Positions 10,390 to 21,055 are shown, numbered from the stretch's first letter. The stretch: 64,000 nucleotides of DNA from Rhipicephalus microplus (GCF_043290135.1 NC_134701.1:63275002-63339001), one strand, 5' to 3'. A program made the numbers and translations. The notes: generated from the letters alone by a model not told the origin.

Positions 10390-10915
10390 GACAGCGGATC
10401 GTATGGCTTCAAAAACACTCCGAAGGCGACGAAGGTGCTCGTCAAACGTTTTTGAAAAGACAACGACATCATCTACATAGACGAGGCAACTTTTCCACTT
10501 GAGGTCAGCGAGAACGGTATCCATCATTTGTTGGAATGTGGCCGGAGTGGAACAGAGGCCGAATGGAAGCACTCGGAATTCATACAGGCCGTCAGAAGTT
10601 ACAAAAGCCGTTTTTTCGCGGTCACGTTCATCGACTTCAATTTGCCAATAACCACTTTTCATGTCGATTGAGGAATAGTAGTTTGCTCGCCTCAGCCTGT
10701 CAAGAGAATCGTCCACTCGAGGCAACGGGTACACGTCTTCCTTTGTGACGTTATTCGGCATCCTATAATCGACACAAAGCAAAGTGTACCATCCTTCTTT
10801 TTCACAAAGAACAACTGGTGATGACCAAGGGCTGCTTGATGGCTGTATTACACCGTCTTGAAGCGTTTCCTTCACTTGCTTCTGAATCGCGCGTCATTCG
10901 GTTGGTGAAACGCGG
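10390..10915 (-). pseudogene. Ty3/gypsy reverse transcriptase fragment
   Basis: The minus frame reads KETLQDGVIQPSSSPWSSPV, then the first aspartate block SSIDMKSGYWQIEVD, FVTSDGLYEFRVLPFGL, and the active-site YVDD in CLVYVDDVVVFS. It ends FEAIRSA at about 10390, where RT sequence passes directly into LTR-end sequence: a deletion removed the rest of pol. A TGA lies in the N-terminal part near 10900. It belongs to the outer element whose protease and gag lie beyond 14317. Confidence 0.85.
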
Positions 10916-11806
10916 TGTGATGCGATGGTGATGCGACTGGTGCGCGTAATTGTGAATGATTGAAAAGTGCGCGAAATTAAAGGATGACCGAGTGCACGTG
11001 CTGGGTCGCCTGAACAACGACGACGCCGAGGACCGGTACACGTGAGAGCGTGGAGCGCAAGCATCCAAGACCATAAAGCAAACAAGGGCCAATGGCTGAT
11101 CACCACGGAGTTTTGAAAGGCCAATCGGGACGAGACAAGTGTGCCCCAGAGGAAGCCAATCCTGAAGGGCAAAAGAGCTAGGAGTTCGAGGTGAACGAGG
11201 CAAGAGGAGGGTCACAGCTGGGAGCTGAAGACAGGCAGTCGGGTGGCAGACCTGAGCCTTCTGGACTTCACCCGGTCTGGACCTCCGGACAACGCCTTCC
11301 AAGGACGGCGAGCTGCCTCAACGGTCGAGACCAAGACCTGCAGATTCCGGTGCGGGTGCAGCAACGGCAGTTCGGGTCACGGGCCTGAGCCTTGCAACCA
11401 GCCACCTCATCGGGCGAATCTGGGCCGCCACAGGCATCACCGAGCGAGTCCCGTTCCATCGTCGCCGCCAGCGAGCATCGGTACACGCCGTCGCCACCAT
11501 TACAGCAGCAACGTTTTGGTGAGATCGAACTTGCTCTCTTCCCTGCACCGCCGAATCACCGCGTCAGAACTGCATCATGTAGCTGTGACTTTCCGTCGGC
11601 AGTTTCGGGACTTTAGATGTTTGTTTTCCTTCTAAATCCCGCTTTTAGCCAGCTACTCATTTCTTGTAGTTTGTGTTTGAGTTTTGCTTCAGTTCTGCAG
11701 TAAATGTTTAGGTGTTGTTTGTTAAGCAAACGGCTTTGTCCTTATTAGAAAAACTCTCCGGGGCTCAACCAGGAGAAACAAATCAGCAACAAGAACCCGC
11801 ATCACA
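10916..11806 (+). repeat. 5' LTR of inner element (891 bp)
   Basis: Bounded by TGTGAT...ATCACA and identical, as far as can be read, to 13426-14316. The LTRs are unusually long relative to the 1.6-kb interior. Open frames within it are not conserved proteins. Confidence 0.93.
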
Positions 11807-11939
11807 AACTGGCGTCCGCAGCGACAGGACAAAGCCGTTGGTTTGACACCTTCATTTATTGACGCGGTTGACATCATGTCGAATATGCGAGAGCTAATGG
11901 CCTTGGCGGATCGCATGGGAATTGAGGGGGCGAGAAAGA

Positions 11940-13157
11940 ATGAAAGAGGTAGTTGAGAAAGAAGTCGGAGAAATGCTGCGACTCGGAGTGATTGAAAGGT
12001 CCGACTCACCTTACAACTCACCATTGGTGCTGGTGAAGAAGCCCGATAAGAGTTACCGTACTTGCATCGACTTCCGTCGCATCAATGATGTGTTGGTCTC
12101 CGACGCAGAACCAATTCCGAGAACGGATGTATTGTTTACAGAGATCGGCACTAGAAAATTCTTTTCCAAGTTTGACCTTACGAAAGGATACTGGCAGGTG
12201 CCCTTGGACAAAGAATCCCGGCTAAAAACGGCATTCTCCACCCAATCGGGACACTACCATTTCCTCTATATGCCATTCGGTATCAAAACAGCGTCCGCAG
12301 TGTTTACCCGGCTAATGAGACGTCTCCTTCAGGGCATCCCGAACGTCGTTCATTATATCGATGATGTTCTCGTCGCTACGACAACCTGGGAGGAACACAT
12401 GCAGACTCTGAGTGAACTGATGAATAGGATTCGAGAAGCAGGACTCAAAATTAAGCCCCAGAAATCGGAGATTGGAATGACGTCGATTGTGTTCCTGGGT
12501 CATCGACTGGGAGATGGAACAATTCAGCCGGTAGAGGACACGATCATAAAAATCGCCAAAGCCCCATTACCCACTACGAAGAAACAACTACGTTCGTTTC
12601 TTGGCTTGGCAGGATATTATCGTGATCTAATCCCTCACTACGCTGAGAAGGCACTGCCTCTGACAGAGATGACAAAGAAAAGGGAGAGTAACAAGATCAA
12701 TTGGAATATTGAAGGGCAGACAGCTTTCGAAACACTAAAGCAAGCTCTGGCGTCTGGACCTATTTTAAAGGCTCCGGATCTCAAACGTGGATTTGTACTC
12801 CGCAGTGACGCCTCCGATTCTTGCATCGGTGCAGTCCTTATGCAAGAGCACGACGGTGTTTTATACCCGGTAAAATACGCCAGTCGTCAGCTACTGCCTC
12901 GAGAACAGAACTACTCAACAATCGAGCGGGAGTGTCTCGCGTTGGTGTGGGCAGTGGAAAAGTTCCACATATTTTTATATGGGACATATTTCACGGTTCA
13001 AACAGATCACCAACCGTTGCAGTACTTATCTCGAGCAAAACACCTCAACAGCAGAGTTCTGCGGTGGAGTTTAGTACTGCAAGAGTACAACTTTCACGTA
13101 GAACATATAAAGGGATCCGAGAATGTTGGAGCCGACTACATGAGTAGGTTGCAGTGA
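11940..13157 (+). CDS. Reverse transcriptase-RNase H of inner LTR element
   Basis: Beginning at the first in-frame ATG (11940) it encodes 405 residues with no break. The RT fingers (NSPLVLVKK) come first, then the first catalytic aspartate near residue 79 (SKFDLTKGYWQ) and YIDD at about 139-142. Next come the thumb/connection (FLGLAGYYRDLIPHY) and a Ty3/gypsy RNase H with aspartate near 290 (RSDASDS), glutamate near 331 (IERECLA) and aspartate near 356 (QTDHQPL). It stops just after GADYMSRLQ, where integrase would normally follow. The true upstream junction is a deletion: the gag ATG at 11876 is in a different frame and ends after 26 codons. So this protein would need its own initiation, or is not made. 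All catalytic residues seen are present. Confidence 0.85.
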   Translation: MKEVVEKEVGEMLRLGVIERSDSPYNSPLVLVKKPDKSYRTCIDFRRINDVLVSDAEPIPRTDVLFTEIGTRKFFSKFDLTKGYWQVPLDKESRLKTAFSTQSGHYHFLYMPFGIKTASAVFTRLMRRLLQGIPNVVHYIDDVLVATTTWEEHMQTLSELMNRIREAGLKIKPQKSEIGMTSIVFLGHRLGDGTIQPVEDTIIKIAKAPLPTTKKQLRSFLGLAGYYRDLIPHYAEKALPLTEMTKKRESNKINWNIEGQTAFETLKQALASGPILKAPDLKRGFVLRSDASDSCIGAVLMQEHDGVLYPVKYASRQLLPREQNYSTIERECLALVWAVEKFHIFLYGTYFTVQTDHQPLQYLSRAKHLNSRVLRWSLVLQEYNFHVEHIKGSENVGADYMSRLQ

Positions 13158-13425
13158 ATATGTTCTGTGTGTTATTATTACAAGGTTATGCTTGTGTGGT
13201 GGACTGTTACTGGAGTTAATGACTGTATTTGTACTGTTCTTAGTTGCTGCCAAAAACTTTTCTTATTGTTGTTGGTTGAATGTTACGTTCTGTGGACTCG
13301 GTGTTTCGACGTGAGACATGTCAACGAAGAAGCAGTGTGGTGCCATCGGTGTGTTGTGATAGCTTGTGTGGTGCGCATCGAACGACAGTTTTTCAACGGG
13401 AAAAACTTCTTCGAAAGGGGGCCAT

Positions 13426-14316
13426 TGTGATGCGATGGTGATGCGACTGGTGCGCGTAATTGTGAATGATTGAAAAGTGCGCGAAATTAAAGGATGACCG
13501 AGTGCACGTGCTGGGTCGCCTGAACAACGACGACGCCGAGGACCGGTACACGTGAGAGCGTGGAGCGCAAGCATCCAAGACCATAAAGCAAACAAGGGCC
13601 AATGGCTGATCACCACGGAGTTTTGAAAGGCCAATCGGGACGAGACAAGTGTGCCCCAGAGGAAGCCAATCCTGAAGGGCAAAAGAGCTAGGAGTTCGAG
13701 GTGAACGAGGCAAGAGGAGGGTCACAGCTGGGAGCTGAAGACAGGCAGTCGGGTGGCAGACCTGAGCCTTCTGGACTTCACCCGGTCTGGACCTCCGGAC
13801 AACGCCTTCCAAGGACGGCGAGCTGCCTCAACGGTCGAGACCAAGACCTGCAGATTCCGGTGCGGGTGCAGCAACGGCAGTTCGGGTCACGGGCCTGAGC
13901 CTTGCAACCAGCCACCTCATCGGGCGAATCTGGGCCGCCACAGGCATCACCGAGCGAGTCCCGTTCCATCGTCGCCGCCAGCGAGCATCGGTACACGCCG
14001 TCGCCACCATTACAGCAGCAACGTTTTGGTGAGATCGAACTTGCTCTCTTCCCTGCACCGCCGAATCACCGCGTCAGAACTGCATCATGTAGCTGTGACT
14101 TTCCGTCGGCAGTTTCGGGACTTTAGATGTTTGTTTTCCTTCTAAATCCCGCTTTTAGCCAGCTACTCATTTCTTGTAGTTTGTGTTTGAGTTTTGCTTC
14201 AGTTCTGCAGTAAATGTTTAGGTGTTGTTTGTTAAGCAAACGGCTTTGTCCTTATTAGAAAAACTCTCCGGGGCTCAACCAGGAGAAACAAATCAGCAAC
14301 AAGAACCCGCATCACA
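13426..14316 (+). repeat. 3' LTR of inner element (891 bp)
   Basis: Second copy of the LTR, preceded by the purine tract at about 13411-13421 and followed by the CGCGG target duplication. Confidence 0.93.
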
Positions 14317-14478
14317 CGCGGTAAGGGTGTTGTCGTATAGGGTGCGCGTCGCCATAGGTGATAAAATGGTGTTTGGTAATCGATGTTTGACGGATTCTCG
14401 ATGAACGGGCAAAACAGGCATGAAATTATATCAACAGGTTGTTAAGCCTTCGTTTGTTTTCGTCAGAAAGCGTTGGAT

Positions 14479-15162
14479 TTAAATCGACGACCCGGAGAGG
14501 TGCTTCGACATTACCGGTTCCTCGGAAGGAAAACACTCAGTCACATTGGTTACTGGGAAGGCATAGGCGATGACAGTACCAGGGAAAAGGTGTCGGCGCT
14601 TGTAGCTGAAGTTCGCAACAAGTACCTCGCAGTGGCCAGCCTGTAGGTCTACTAGGCCTCGTGCTGGGCAGACACCTTGGGAAAAGAGTAGGGATCGATT
14701 GCTCGCCGCCACCATTACGCCGTGTGCTGATTTGTTACACGCCACTTGAACCATAAGACTTGAGCGCGGTGGTATCATCACAGCATCGTCAATTACCCGC
14801 AGACATATTCGATCGTGGCTGGGAATATGCTCTGTTGTGGCGCTTTTTGTTGAGAAAGTGACGAGGCATTGTCGAATGTCGATGATAGCACCGTGCTCCT
14901 TCAGGAAGTCCATGCCAATTATCAGGTCTCGAGAACACTGACGGAGAACGCTCAAGCTGACAACGAAGGTAGAACCACGAATCTGTATTCGTGCTGTGCA
15001 AACCCCGAGAGGCATGACGATGTGCCCGCCAGCAGTACGAATTGGCCTGAGGTTCCGAGGCATCGTCACTTTCTTTAGGAGAGCAGCCTGTTTTCCACCT
15101 ATTAAAGAAAAATACGCACCCGTGTCAACTACAGCACTGACTTTGCGACCGTCGAGCAGCAC
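14479..15162 (-). pseudogene. Aspartic protease region of the outer gypsy element
   Basis: The minus frame starts LLDGRKVSAVVDTGAYFSL, containing the DTG active-site triad of retrotransposon proteases, and continues with RDLIIGMDFLKEHGAIID, the conserved C-terminal flap region. The frame is open for about 227 residues, ending at 14479 before the inner element. Pol continues in a different frame from here to 14317. The enzyme would cleave the Gag-Pol polyprotein as a dimer. The domain looks intact but has no working upstream gag. Confidence 0.8.
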
Positions 15163-15357
15163 TGGAATGTCTAATGAAATCTTTGCGGAACCAGCTCATG
15201 TCATCGTCGTTGGTGAATCGTCAGTTTGCGGAAGCGTCGGTAGGAGGCCTTGAGCTTGTCCAGTATGAGCGGCTTCACCCCCGAATGTCGCTGTGGTTAA
15301 TTTTCCCGGTGTGGACTGGGTGACGAGCCCTGCGACACGCTCGAATAGGTACGGCGA

Positions 15358-16443
15358 TTAGGAGAAAATTGCTGCGGTGATGGGGGTGCAAGGATGACGA
15401 AGTTCCGCGCTGTTGAGCCACATACTCTTCAATTTCAGGAAGTCGCTGACCGAACCTGGGTGAAGGTGGTTTCGTCGAACATCCACGTAGTCCAAGTTGT
15501 CGGTAAGGACACTGTCGGTACAGGTGCCCAGCTTCACCACAGGCGTCACTTTGACCGTCTGCAGCATGGCTGGGGCCACGGTGGGATGCGAAATAGCAGG
15601 TGTAACGGGTTGCCGCAAAGCTTGAGCATACGACATGCGGGAGAAGTCACCGGGTGGCTGATAATCCCGCATGCAAGGCGGTTCTCTTAAGGCATGCTGG
15701 ACTTCATCACGGACGATGCTGGACAACGAGGAGGTAGTGGGCTGCGAGGGCACTGACAGCTTCTGGAGTTCTTCGCGGATGACTGAACGTATCAGCTCTC
15801 GGAAGAAATCCATTTGGGCACCGAAACCTCCTAAGTAGTCCGTAGTTGAAGCGTTGACGTGCCGTTCGTATGACGGGGCCCGGTGCCTAAGAGTGCTTTC
15901 GATGGTGACGGCTTCCGTGAGAAATTCTGACACAGTCTTGGGTGGACTGCGTACAAGCCCACCGAAAAGCTGCTCTTTGACTCCGCGCATGAGGTACCAT
16001 ACCTTCTTTTCTTCTGGCATGCCGGGGTCAGCTCGGTGGAAAAGGCGCATCATTTCCTCGACATACATCGCAACACCTTTTTTCGGCAGTTGTATGCGGG
16101 ACTACAGATCGCGCTCAGCTCTCTCCCGACGGTCAGGGCTAGCTTATGTCCCAAAAAGTAGGCGTTTGAAGTTTTCCCATGATGTAAGAATACCTGCCCG
16201 GTTCTCATACCAGACACGTGCGCCGTCCAAAAGACTGAAATAGACGTGCTTCAGTTTGTCTGCGTCGTCCCACTGGTTGTGCACGGCAACGAACTCGTAA
16301 TGAACAAGCTAATCTTCCACATCTTCAAGTGCAGTGCCATGAAAGGGATTTGGCGTTCGTGGTGCGAGTAAGGTGCATTGAAGTGGCTTTGTGCCATTCG
16401 TACTGGTTGGGTTGGTGTCGGTAGGGCTGGTCGGAGCTGCCAT
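15358..16443 (-). pseudogene. Gag of the outer gypsy element
   Basis: A minus ATG at 16443 opens a tick gypsy-type gag (MAAPTSPTDTNPTSTNG, then PRTPNPFHGTALEDVED). A TAG at 16309-16311 interrupts it where tryptophan is usual. The frame resumes with WYENRAGILTSWENFK and, after further breaks, MYVEEMMRLFHRADPGMPEE and FLTEAVTIESTLRHR. The later part to 15358 is linker-like, and no zinc knuckle was seen. Several stops make it non-functional. Confidence 0.75.
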
Positions 16444-16587
16444 GTTGTTTGCGAGGAGTCCATACTCAGGGGATTGCCCTCGGATTCTTCTGCTGGCGCG
16501 ATGCACAGGAGTGACCACCGGTACGATGCTTGTGTTCCTGCTATGTGGAGGGGTACGGTGTATAGATTACACAGACTTCCACAAGTT

Positions 16588-16739
16588 TGTCACGCACCAA
16601 GAGCCGTAGAGACAAGACAGGAACAGCGGGGTAGAAAGACACGAGGGTGTATCTTCAAACGAGGCGCTAACCACACTTCTTCGTTCTTTTTGCCCTTTTT
16701 GGCTCGCTAGCGCTTGCCGGCTCACAACTATAGGTGGCA
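16588..16739 (-). repeat. 5' LTR of the outer gypsy element
   Basis: On the plus strand it runs from TGTCACGCACCAAGAG to GGTGGCA. Its ends TGTCAC/GTGGCA are nearly complementary, and gag lies directly downstream on the minus strand. The only other copy of its terminal part is at 10362-10392. The right boundary is inferred from the ATAT flank and could be off by a few bases. Confidence 0.6.
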
Positions 16740-16743
16740 ATAT

Positions 16744-16867
16744 ATTCATCATATACAAGTACCGCCATACAGCGGCCATTCCAAAAATTAACGAGCGGTG
16801 GCTACCTACTATACTACTACTACAGCTCCTCCTCCTCCTCTTCCTCCTCCTCCTCCTCCTCCTCCTC

Positions 16868-16907
<40 letters not shown>

Positions 16908-16909
16908 AT
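16744..16909 (+). repeat. Right part of repeat copy A plus CTC/TAC microsatellites
   Basis: Positions 16744-16815 (TTCATCATATACAAGTACCG, then CAGCGGCCATTCC) resume the repeat interrupted at 10361. They compare with the sequence after TTCATCATATATTCCGC at 22520-22600. A CTC run at about 16825-16868 and a TAC run at 16868-16909 follow. The serine and tyrosine runs these give in translation are artefacts. Confidence 0.75.
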
Positions 16910-17359
16910 ACATCGGGGACGCAAGAACCATGTCTTAAGGAACTTCGCCCCTAAAACGACGCACAATACGTACTAACATGAGCAGACGAGCGCGAACTCA
17001 AGGATGTTACAGCTGTTATTTCACTGTGTTTAAAAAGCTTGCCATTTAAGCAAAGGGGACTCGGCAGCCAGCAAATGTGAACTTCGTGCGCCCGTTAACT
17101 GAAACACAGACATTCCAGTTAAAACACAAAACGTACAATTCCCCCACCACGAGATAAGCGCGTTCGTGCATGGTCGTCGACGCCCGCGGGGCAAAGTATT
17201 GGGCGCGTGGACATACCCTGGTGCCACCATGTGGACGCATAGCTGTGCCATACTTGGTTGGATCGCTCCGTCCGCCCTATCACGCGCAGCCAGTGGTCGC
17301 TTTCGCGTTTCATTTTTAAATGCGAAGCATTTCTTAGTGAACTTCGGCGACATTGAGCG

Positions 17360-17553
<194 letters not shown>

Positions 17554-17683
17554 GCCGCATACGACTTTAAGCTCTCCTGGCTTTTAGGATAATGGTATCA
17601 ATACCAAACTCGGTATGGAATAACATGACTGCATTTCGGGCGTATTCGAGTAGTCATATCATGAAAATCAAGATGTGAATGTC

Positions 17684-17927
17684 GCCCTGCCGTGGTGGTC
17701 TAGTGGCTAAGGTACTCGGCTGCTGACCCGCAGGTCGCGGGTTCGATTCCCGGCTGCGGCGGCTGCATTTCCGATGGAGGCGGAAATGTTGTAGGCCCGT
17801 GTACTCAGATTTGGGTGCACGTTAAAGAACCCCAGGTGGTCAAAATTTCCGGAGCCCTCCACTACGGCGTCTCTCATAATCAAATGGTGGTTTTGGGACG
17901 TTAAACCCCACACATCAATCAATCAAT
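17684..17927 (+). mobile_element. Ruka-type tRNA-derived SINE, complete
   Basis: The head is tRNA-like: an A box TGGTCTAGTGG at 17696-17706 and a B box GGTTCGATTCC at 17740-17750 would form an internal RNA polymerase III promoter. A tRNA-unrelated body follows (TTGGGTGCACGTTAAAGAAC, CTCTCATAATCA) with an ATCA-repeat tail. The 12-bp direct repeat GATGTGAATGTC at 17672-17683 and 17928-17939 is a target duplication. It matches my recollection of the Ruka SINE from Rhipicephalus. It encodes no protein and would rely on LINE enzymes for movement. It is not a functional tRNA gene: it has no separate 3' structure, and related copies occur at 53112 and 55636. Confidence 0.92.
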
Positions 17928-18044
17928 GATGTGAATGTCATGAATGTCATGATTTACATTTCATGGTCTTGCTCCTCTTTCGGTGGCTTCGTTCACATGG
18001 GATTTGCAAAACTGGTGTGGTATATTTGACTGCACGGTGAACAC

Positions 18045-18597
18045 AAGCGACAGACCTTAACATGAAAATCATGACATGCGTGTCATGTAACAACATGACT
18101 ACATGCTGCGCTCATGATGTGCTCGTGGCCGTTTTACTAGCTTGACATATGCCAAATTTGGTAATACGTCACGTGAATGAACAACGCCTCCAAGAAAAAC
18201 CAGGCCTGGAACGTCACTCTCTTTTCAATTGAGAGCCCCCTACCAGCACTTCATCTCAGAGGCCATGCCTCCTGCCTTGTGTTGCGACCGGCTGCTGCAT
18301 GAAACCGCTCGCCTCAGTCACATGACATTACCGTGCTGCTCTGTCACGTGACATCACGGCTGCATGGAGGCAACTGTGTGAGCATTGCTGTGTTCGCAGG
18401 AGGCGGCTGTGAGAGATGCTTGCCTGCGAACCAAAGGAGGAGAGTAAAATAAGAGGGTAGAGCAGTGCGTTCGCGGCTCAGGTTCCGGGCATAATTGTAT
18501 TAGGAGGCGTTGAAATGAATGACGAAGGTATGTGACGTGCAAACATGGTAATCAGAAGATGCGTGTCATGTAAGAACATGACAACAATCCACACTGA
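18045..18597 (+). repeat. Dispersed monomers of the 146-bp satellite
   Basis: Two pieces of the unit that forms the tandem array at 62940-63840 are present. One is about 18060-18180 (TGCGTGTCATGTAACAACATG, then CCAAATTTGGTAATACGTCACG). The other continues at 18514 (AATGAATGACGAAGGTATG, GCGTGTCATGTAAGAACATG). They are separated by the inverted-repeat insertion at 18181-18513. Confidence 0.75.
18181..18513. mobile_element. Small inverted-repeat element (MITE-like), 333 bp
   Basis: It begins ACAACGCCTCC and ends GGAGGCGTTGA, giving a perfect 10-bp CAACGCCTCC terminal inverted repeat. AATGA at 18176-18180 and 18514-18518 is a candidate 5-bp target duplication. Taking one copy away restores the satellite sequence GTGAATGAATGACGAAGG, which matches 63172-63190 except at one base. 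The motif also occurs at 18739 and 18866, so more copies or partial copies may be nearby. No coding potential. Confidence 0.65.
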
Positions 18598-19090
18598 AGG
18601 CACCAATACACATCTATGTGACCCATCACGTGTGCGCGCCGGCGTTTGTTTCGTCGCGACACGCCGGTGGTACCACGCCAGGCGCCGATCTGCCTGCCAT
18701 GCACTTGCAGGCACACGTCGCGCTGCGTTGCTTTGACCAACGCCTCCTCTAAACGCATGCGCGATTGAGTGTTCTCAGTGACCCTCCATCACAACGAGAG
18801 GCAGACGCAGCGCCTTAGCAGTGCCGTCTGCGTAGATCTGGGTAACGTCATCAGCGCTTACTGCAAACAACGCCTCCCCTATTTAGGTGCCTGCCGCATG
18901 AGAAGAAAAACAGCTACCACACTCTTTCCCTCCTTCTTTTTACAATGTTCTCGGTCGCTAGCGTCACTTGTGGTGGACGGCGCAACCACGCTACACTTTG
19001 CATGGCCTCCGAAATTGAGGTGTACAGTTGCAGGTCTCGAACAACTCTCGACTGACGCGCCCCTATGGGCCACAGATGAAAAAAAAATTG

Positions 19091-19367
19091 GCAGCATATC
19101 CACGGAGTGATTGATGGAGAGTGGGGCAAAGCTTTCGTCCGTCCATTCGTTCTTGCTTCCGTCCGTCCATGCGTCCGTCTGTGTGACCGTCCATGCTTCC
19201 ATCCGCCCATCCGTGCGTGCGTCTGTTCGTGTGTCTGTCCCTGCGTTCGTCCATGCTTCCGCCCCTGCGTCTGTTCATGCGTCCATCCAAGCATCTGCCT
19301 GTTTGTCCGTTCGTCCATCCATTCAACACTCCAAGTACCACCATTTCGCATCTTTTCATCATATATA
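19091..19367 (+). mobile_element. Microsatellite-bearing repeat, copy B
   Basis: Head GCAGCATATCCACGGAGTG and GATGGAGAGTGGGGCAAAGC, then degenerate CGTCCATC-type words, ending CCAAGTACCACCATTTCGCA, TTTTCATCATATAT. A minus-strand LINE interrupts it at 19368. The next part of the repeat (CCATCCAGCGGACATT, GGTGCACGCACACTTTCTT) is found beyond the LINE from about 21056. Confidence 0.75.
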
Positions 19368-21055
19368 GGATGGATGGATGGATGTGGCTGTATCCTTCAG
19401 ATCGGGCGGCGGCTAACCCCACCTAGCCGTACTACTTAGTGAACTAACCACTTGATTGATCTTTCTTTTTAAATAAATATTGAGGTTGAGGATTCGTACT
19501 TTGCAGTGAAGGGTTCAATTTTCACTCGTGCCTTGACTTTAGCCACCAATCAGATAGCCTACTTCTAGCTAATTCTACCCGCTTAAAGTCTATTTTGCCC
19601 TCCCTGTCCCTAAACCCCAGTGCTTTGAAAAACTCTGCGCCATCATCCGGAACTATAGGGTGAAGCTCTTTACAGATCATTGTCAAGTGTTCGGAAGTTT
19701 CCTCCTCCTCTCCACATGCACTGCATACCGTGCCTACCCCTTCGTATTTGGCGCGACATGTGTTGGTTTGCAATACTCCCGTCTGGGCCTCAAACAGTAG
19801 AGAACCACCCCGAGTATTGTCATAGATCCTTTCCTTGGCAATTTTCTGCCTGAATTTCGATCGATCTCTAGTGCGGACTTCCTAATCATGCCAATTCTCC
19901 ACATGTCAGTCTCCATTTCCTTCACTTTCTTCTTAACCGATAGTTCTTTTTGGTTTGGCCCCCTGCTGTTTTCTAAGTATATGCCAGTCAAATTCCTGGT
20001 TCGCTTCCTCCATTTTGTATCGAAATTATTCATGTACAAGCAGCGGAAAACCTTCCTAGCCCAACGCTCCTCCTTCATTTCTCTCAATCGCTTCTCAAGT
20101 TTTATCTTGCTGCTAGCTTCCCTGCCCTCAAATGATGTCCATCCCATATCAACTTGTACTCCCTGATTTGGTGTATTCCCGAGAGCTCCTAAAGCAAGCC
20201 TACCTATTCTACGTTGCTAAATTTCTAATCTTGCTTGAACTTCTGATCTCATGCACAAGACTGCATTGCCGAACGTCAGCCCAGGAACCATGACCCCTTT
20301 CCATATTCCTCTCACAAAATCATACCTATTTTAATTCCACAGTGCCCTATTTTTCAACACTGCTGCATTCCTGTTACCTTTAGTCGTCACGTATATTTCA
20401 TTTTCCCTTAGGTACTCGGTCCCGTTGCTTATCTATAGGCCCAGATATTTGTATTTATCTGTTATCTCTAGCGTGACCTCCTGTATTCTAAGCTCACAAT
20501 CTTCATTATAAATAAAAACCATGACTGCTGATATTTCCTTACTAAATCTAAAATCTAACCTATCTCCCACATCACCGCAGATGTCCATCAATCTCTGCAA
20601 ATCTTCCTTGTTGTCGGCCATTAGCACTATATCATCTGCGCACATTAATGCTAGTAGTGCCCGATGAAGGAGTTTTCCTTGTTTGACTAAAGAGGGGTTG
20701 AAGCCAAGTCCACTTCCCTCTAAGTTGGCCTCTAATCCTTTTAGGTACATCATGAATAACAAGGGTGACAAAGGACACCCCTGCGTAAGTCCCAGTTTCA
20801 CCTCTGTGGGCTTGGATACCTGTTTTCCCACTTTATAACTATCTTGTTACTTTTATATATTTCTTTTGAAATATTAGTGACTCCATTTTCCACACCCAGT
20901 GTGTCTAGTATTCCCCACAAGTCCTCTTGAACCCCGCTATCGTACGCTCCCTTGATATTCAAAAATGCTAGCAACAGAGACCTGAGTTCATTACTGCTAT
21001 TTCGATGCACAGCGTCAGTGCGAACAGATTGTTTTCCAAGCTCCTGTGTTTCCGA
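19368..21055 (-). mobile_element. 5'-truncated LINE (family 1), minus strand
   Basis: Minus frames carry, in order, NIKGAYDS near 20965 (first RT block), a core GLTQGCPLSPLLFMMYLKGL and CADDIVLMADN (active-site ADD) at 20831-20600, and a thumb-like region. The end has a zinc-finger-like CSACGEEEETSEHLTMIC (C-x2-C-x8-H-x4-C), finishing LSDWWLKSRHE near 19525. The 3' end carries tandem CATC units at about 19370-19385. Frames are broken at several points. Related copies lie at 39150-44145 and 60856-61590. The clade is not certain. Confidence 0.85.

Larger units (their letters stand above)
10916..14316 (+). mobile_element. Inner LTR retrotransposon, young, keeping only RT-RNase H
   Basis: Two 891-bp LTRs (10916-11806 and 13426-14316) begin TGTGATGCGATGG and end ATCACA; I found no difference between them by eye. 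The flanks CGCGG at 10911-10915 and 14317-14321 are a 5-bp target duplication. After the 5' LTR, TGGCGTCCGCAGCG starting at 11810 is a candidate primer-binding site. A purine tract GAAAGGGGG precedes the 3' LTR. Internally only 1.6 kb remains: the first roughly 20 codons of a gag-like frame (ATG at 11876) run into RT sequence in another frame, and integrase, protease and nearly all of gag are gone. It is a recent insertion of an internally deleted, non-autonomous element. Confidence 0.93.
10362..16739 (-). mobile_element. Outer Ty3/gypsy retrotransposon, minus strand, split by another element
   Basis: Read minus, the order is an LTR of about 152 bp (16739-16588), gag (16443-15358), protease (15162-14479), a foreign insertion (14316-10916), reverse transcriptase (10915 to about 10390) and an LTR remnant of roughly 30 bases (10392-10362). 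The LTR remnant shares GTCACGCACYAAGAGCCGTA with the full LTR. Four-base ATAT flanks at 10358-10361 and 16740-16743 fit a target duplication. RNase H, integrase and most of the 3' LTR are deleted. If the inner insertion and one copy of its CGCGG duplication are disregarded, the protease-to-RT reading frame is in register across the gap. Confidence 0.85.

Noticed and set aside
10916..11660. Several open frames of 65-166 codons on both strands, repeated at 13426-14145
   Set aside because: They lie in the LTRs and are duplicated because the LTR is; no conserved protein.
16734..16976. Reading frame with serine and tyrosine runs
   Set aside because: Translation of CTC and TAC microsatellites.
17696..17756. 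Possible tRNA gene
   Set aside because: A and B boxes are present, but the sequence continues into a SINE body with an ATCA tail and is bounded by a target duplication; related truncated copies occur at 53112 and 55636.
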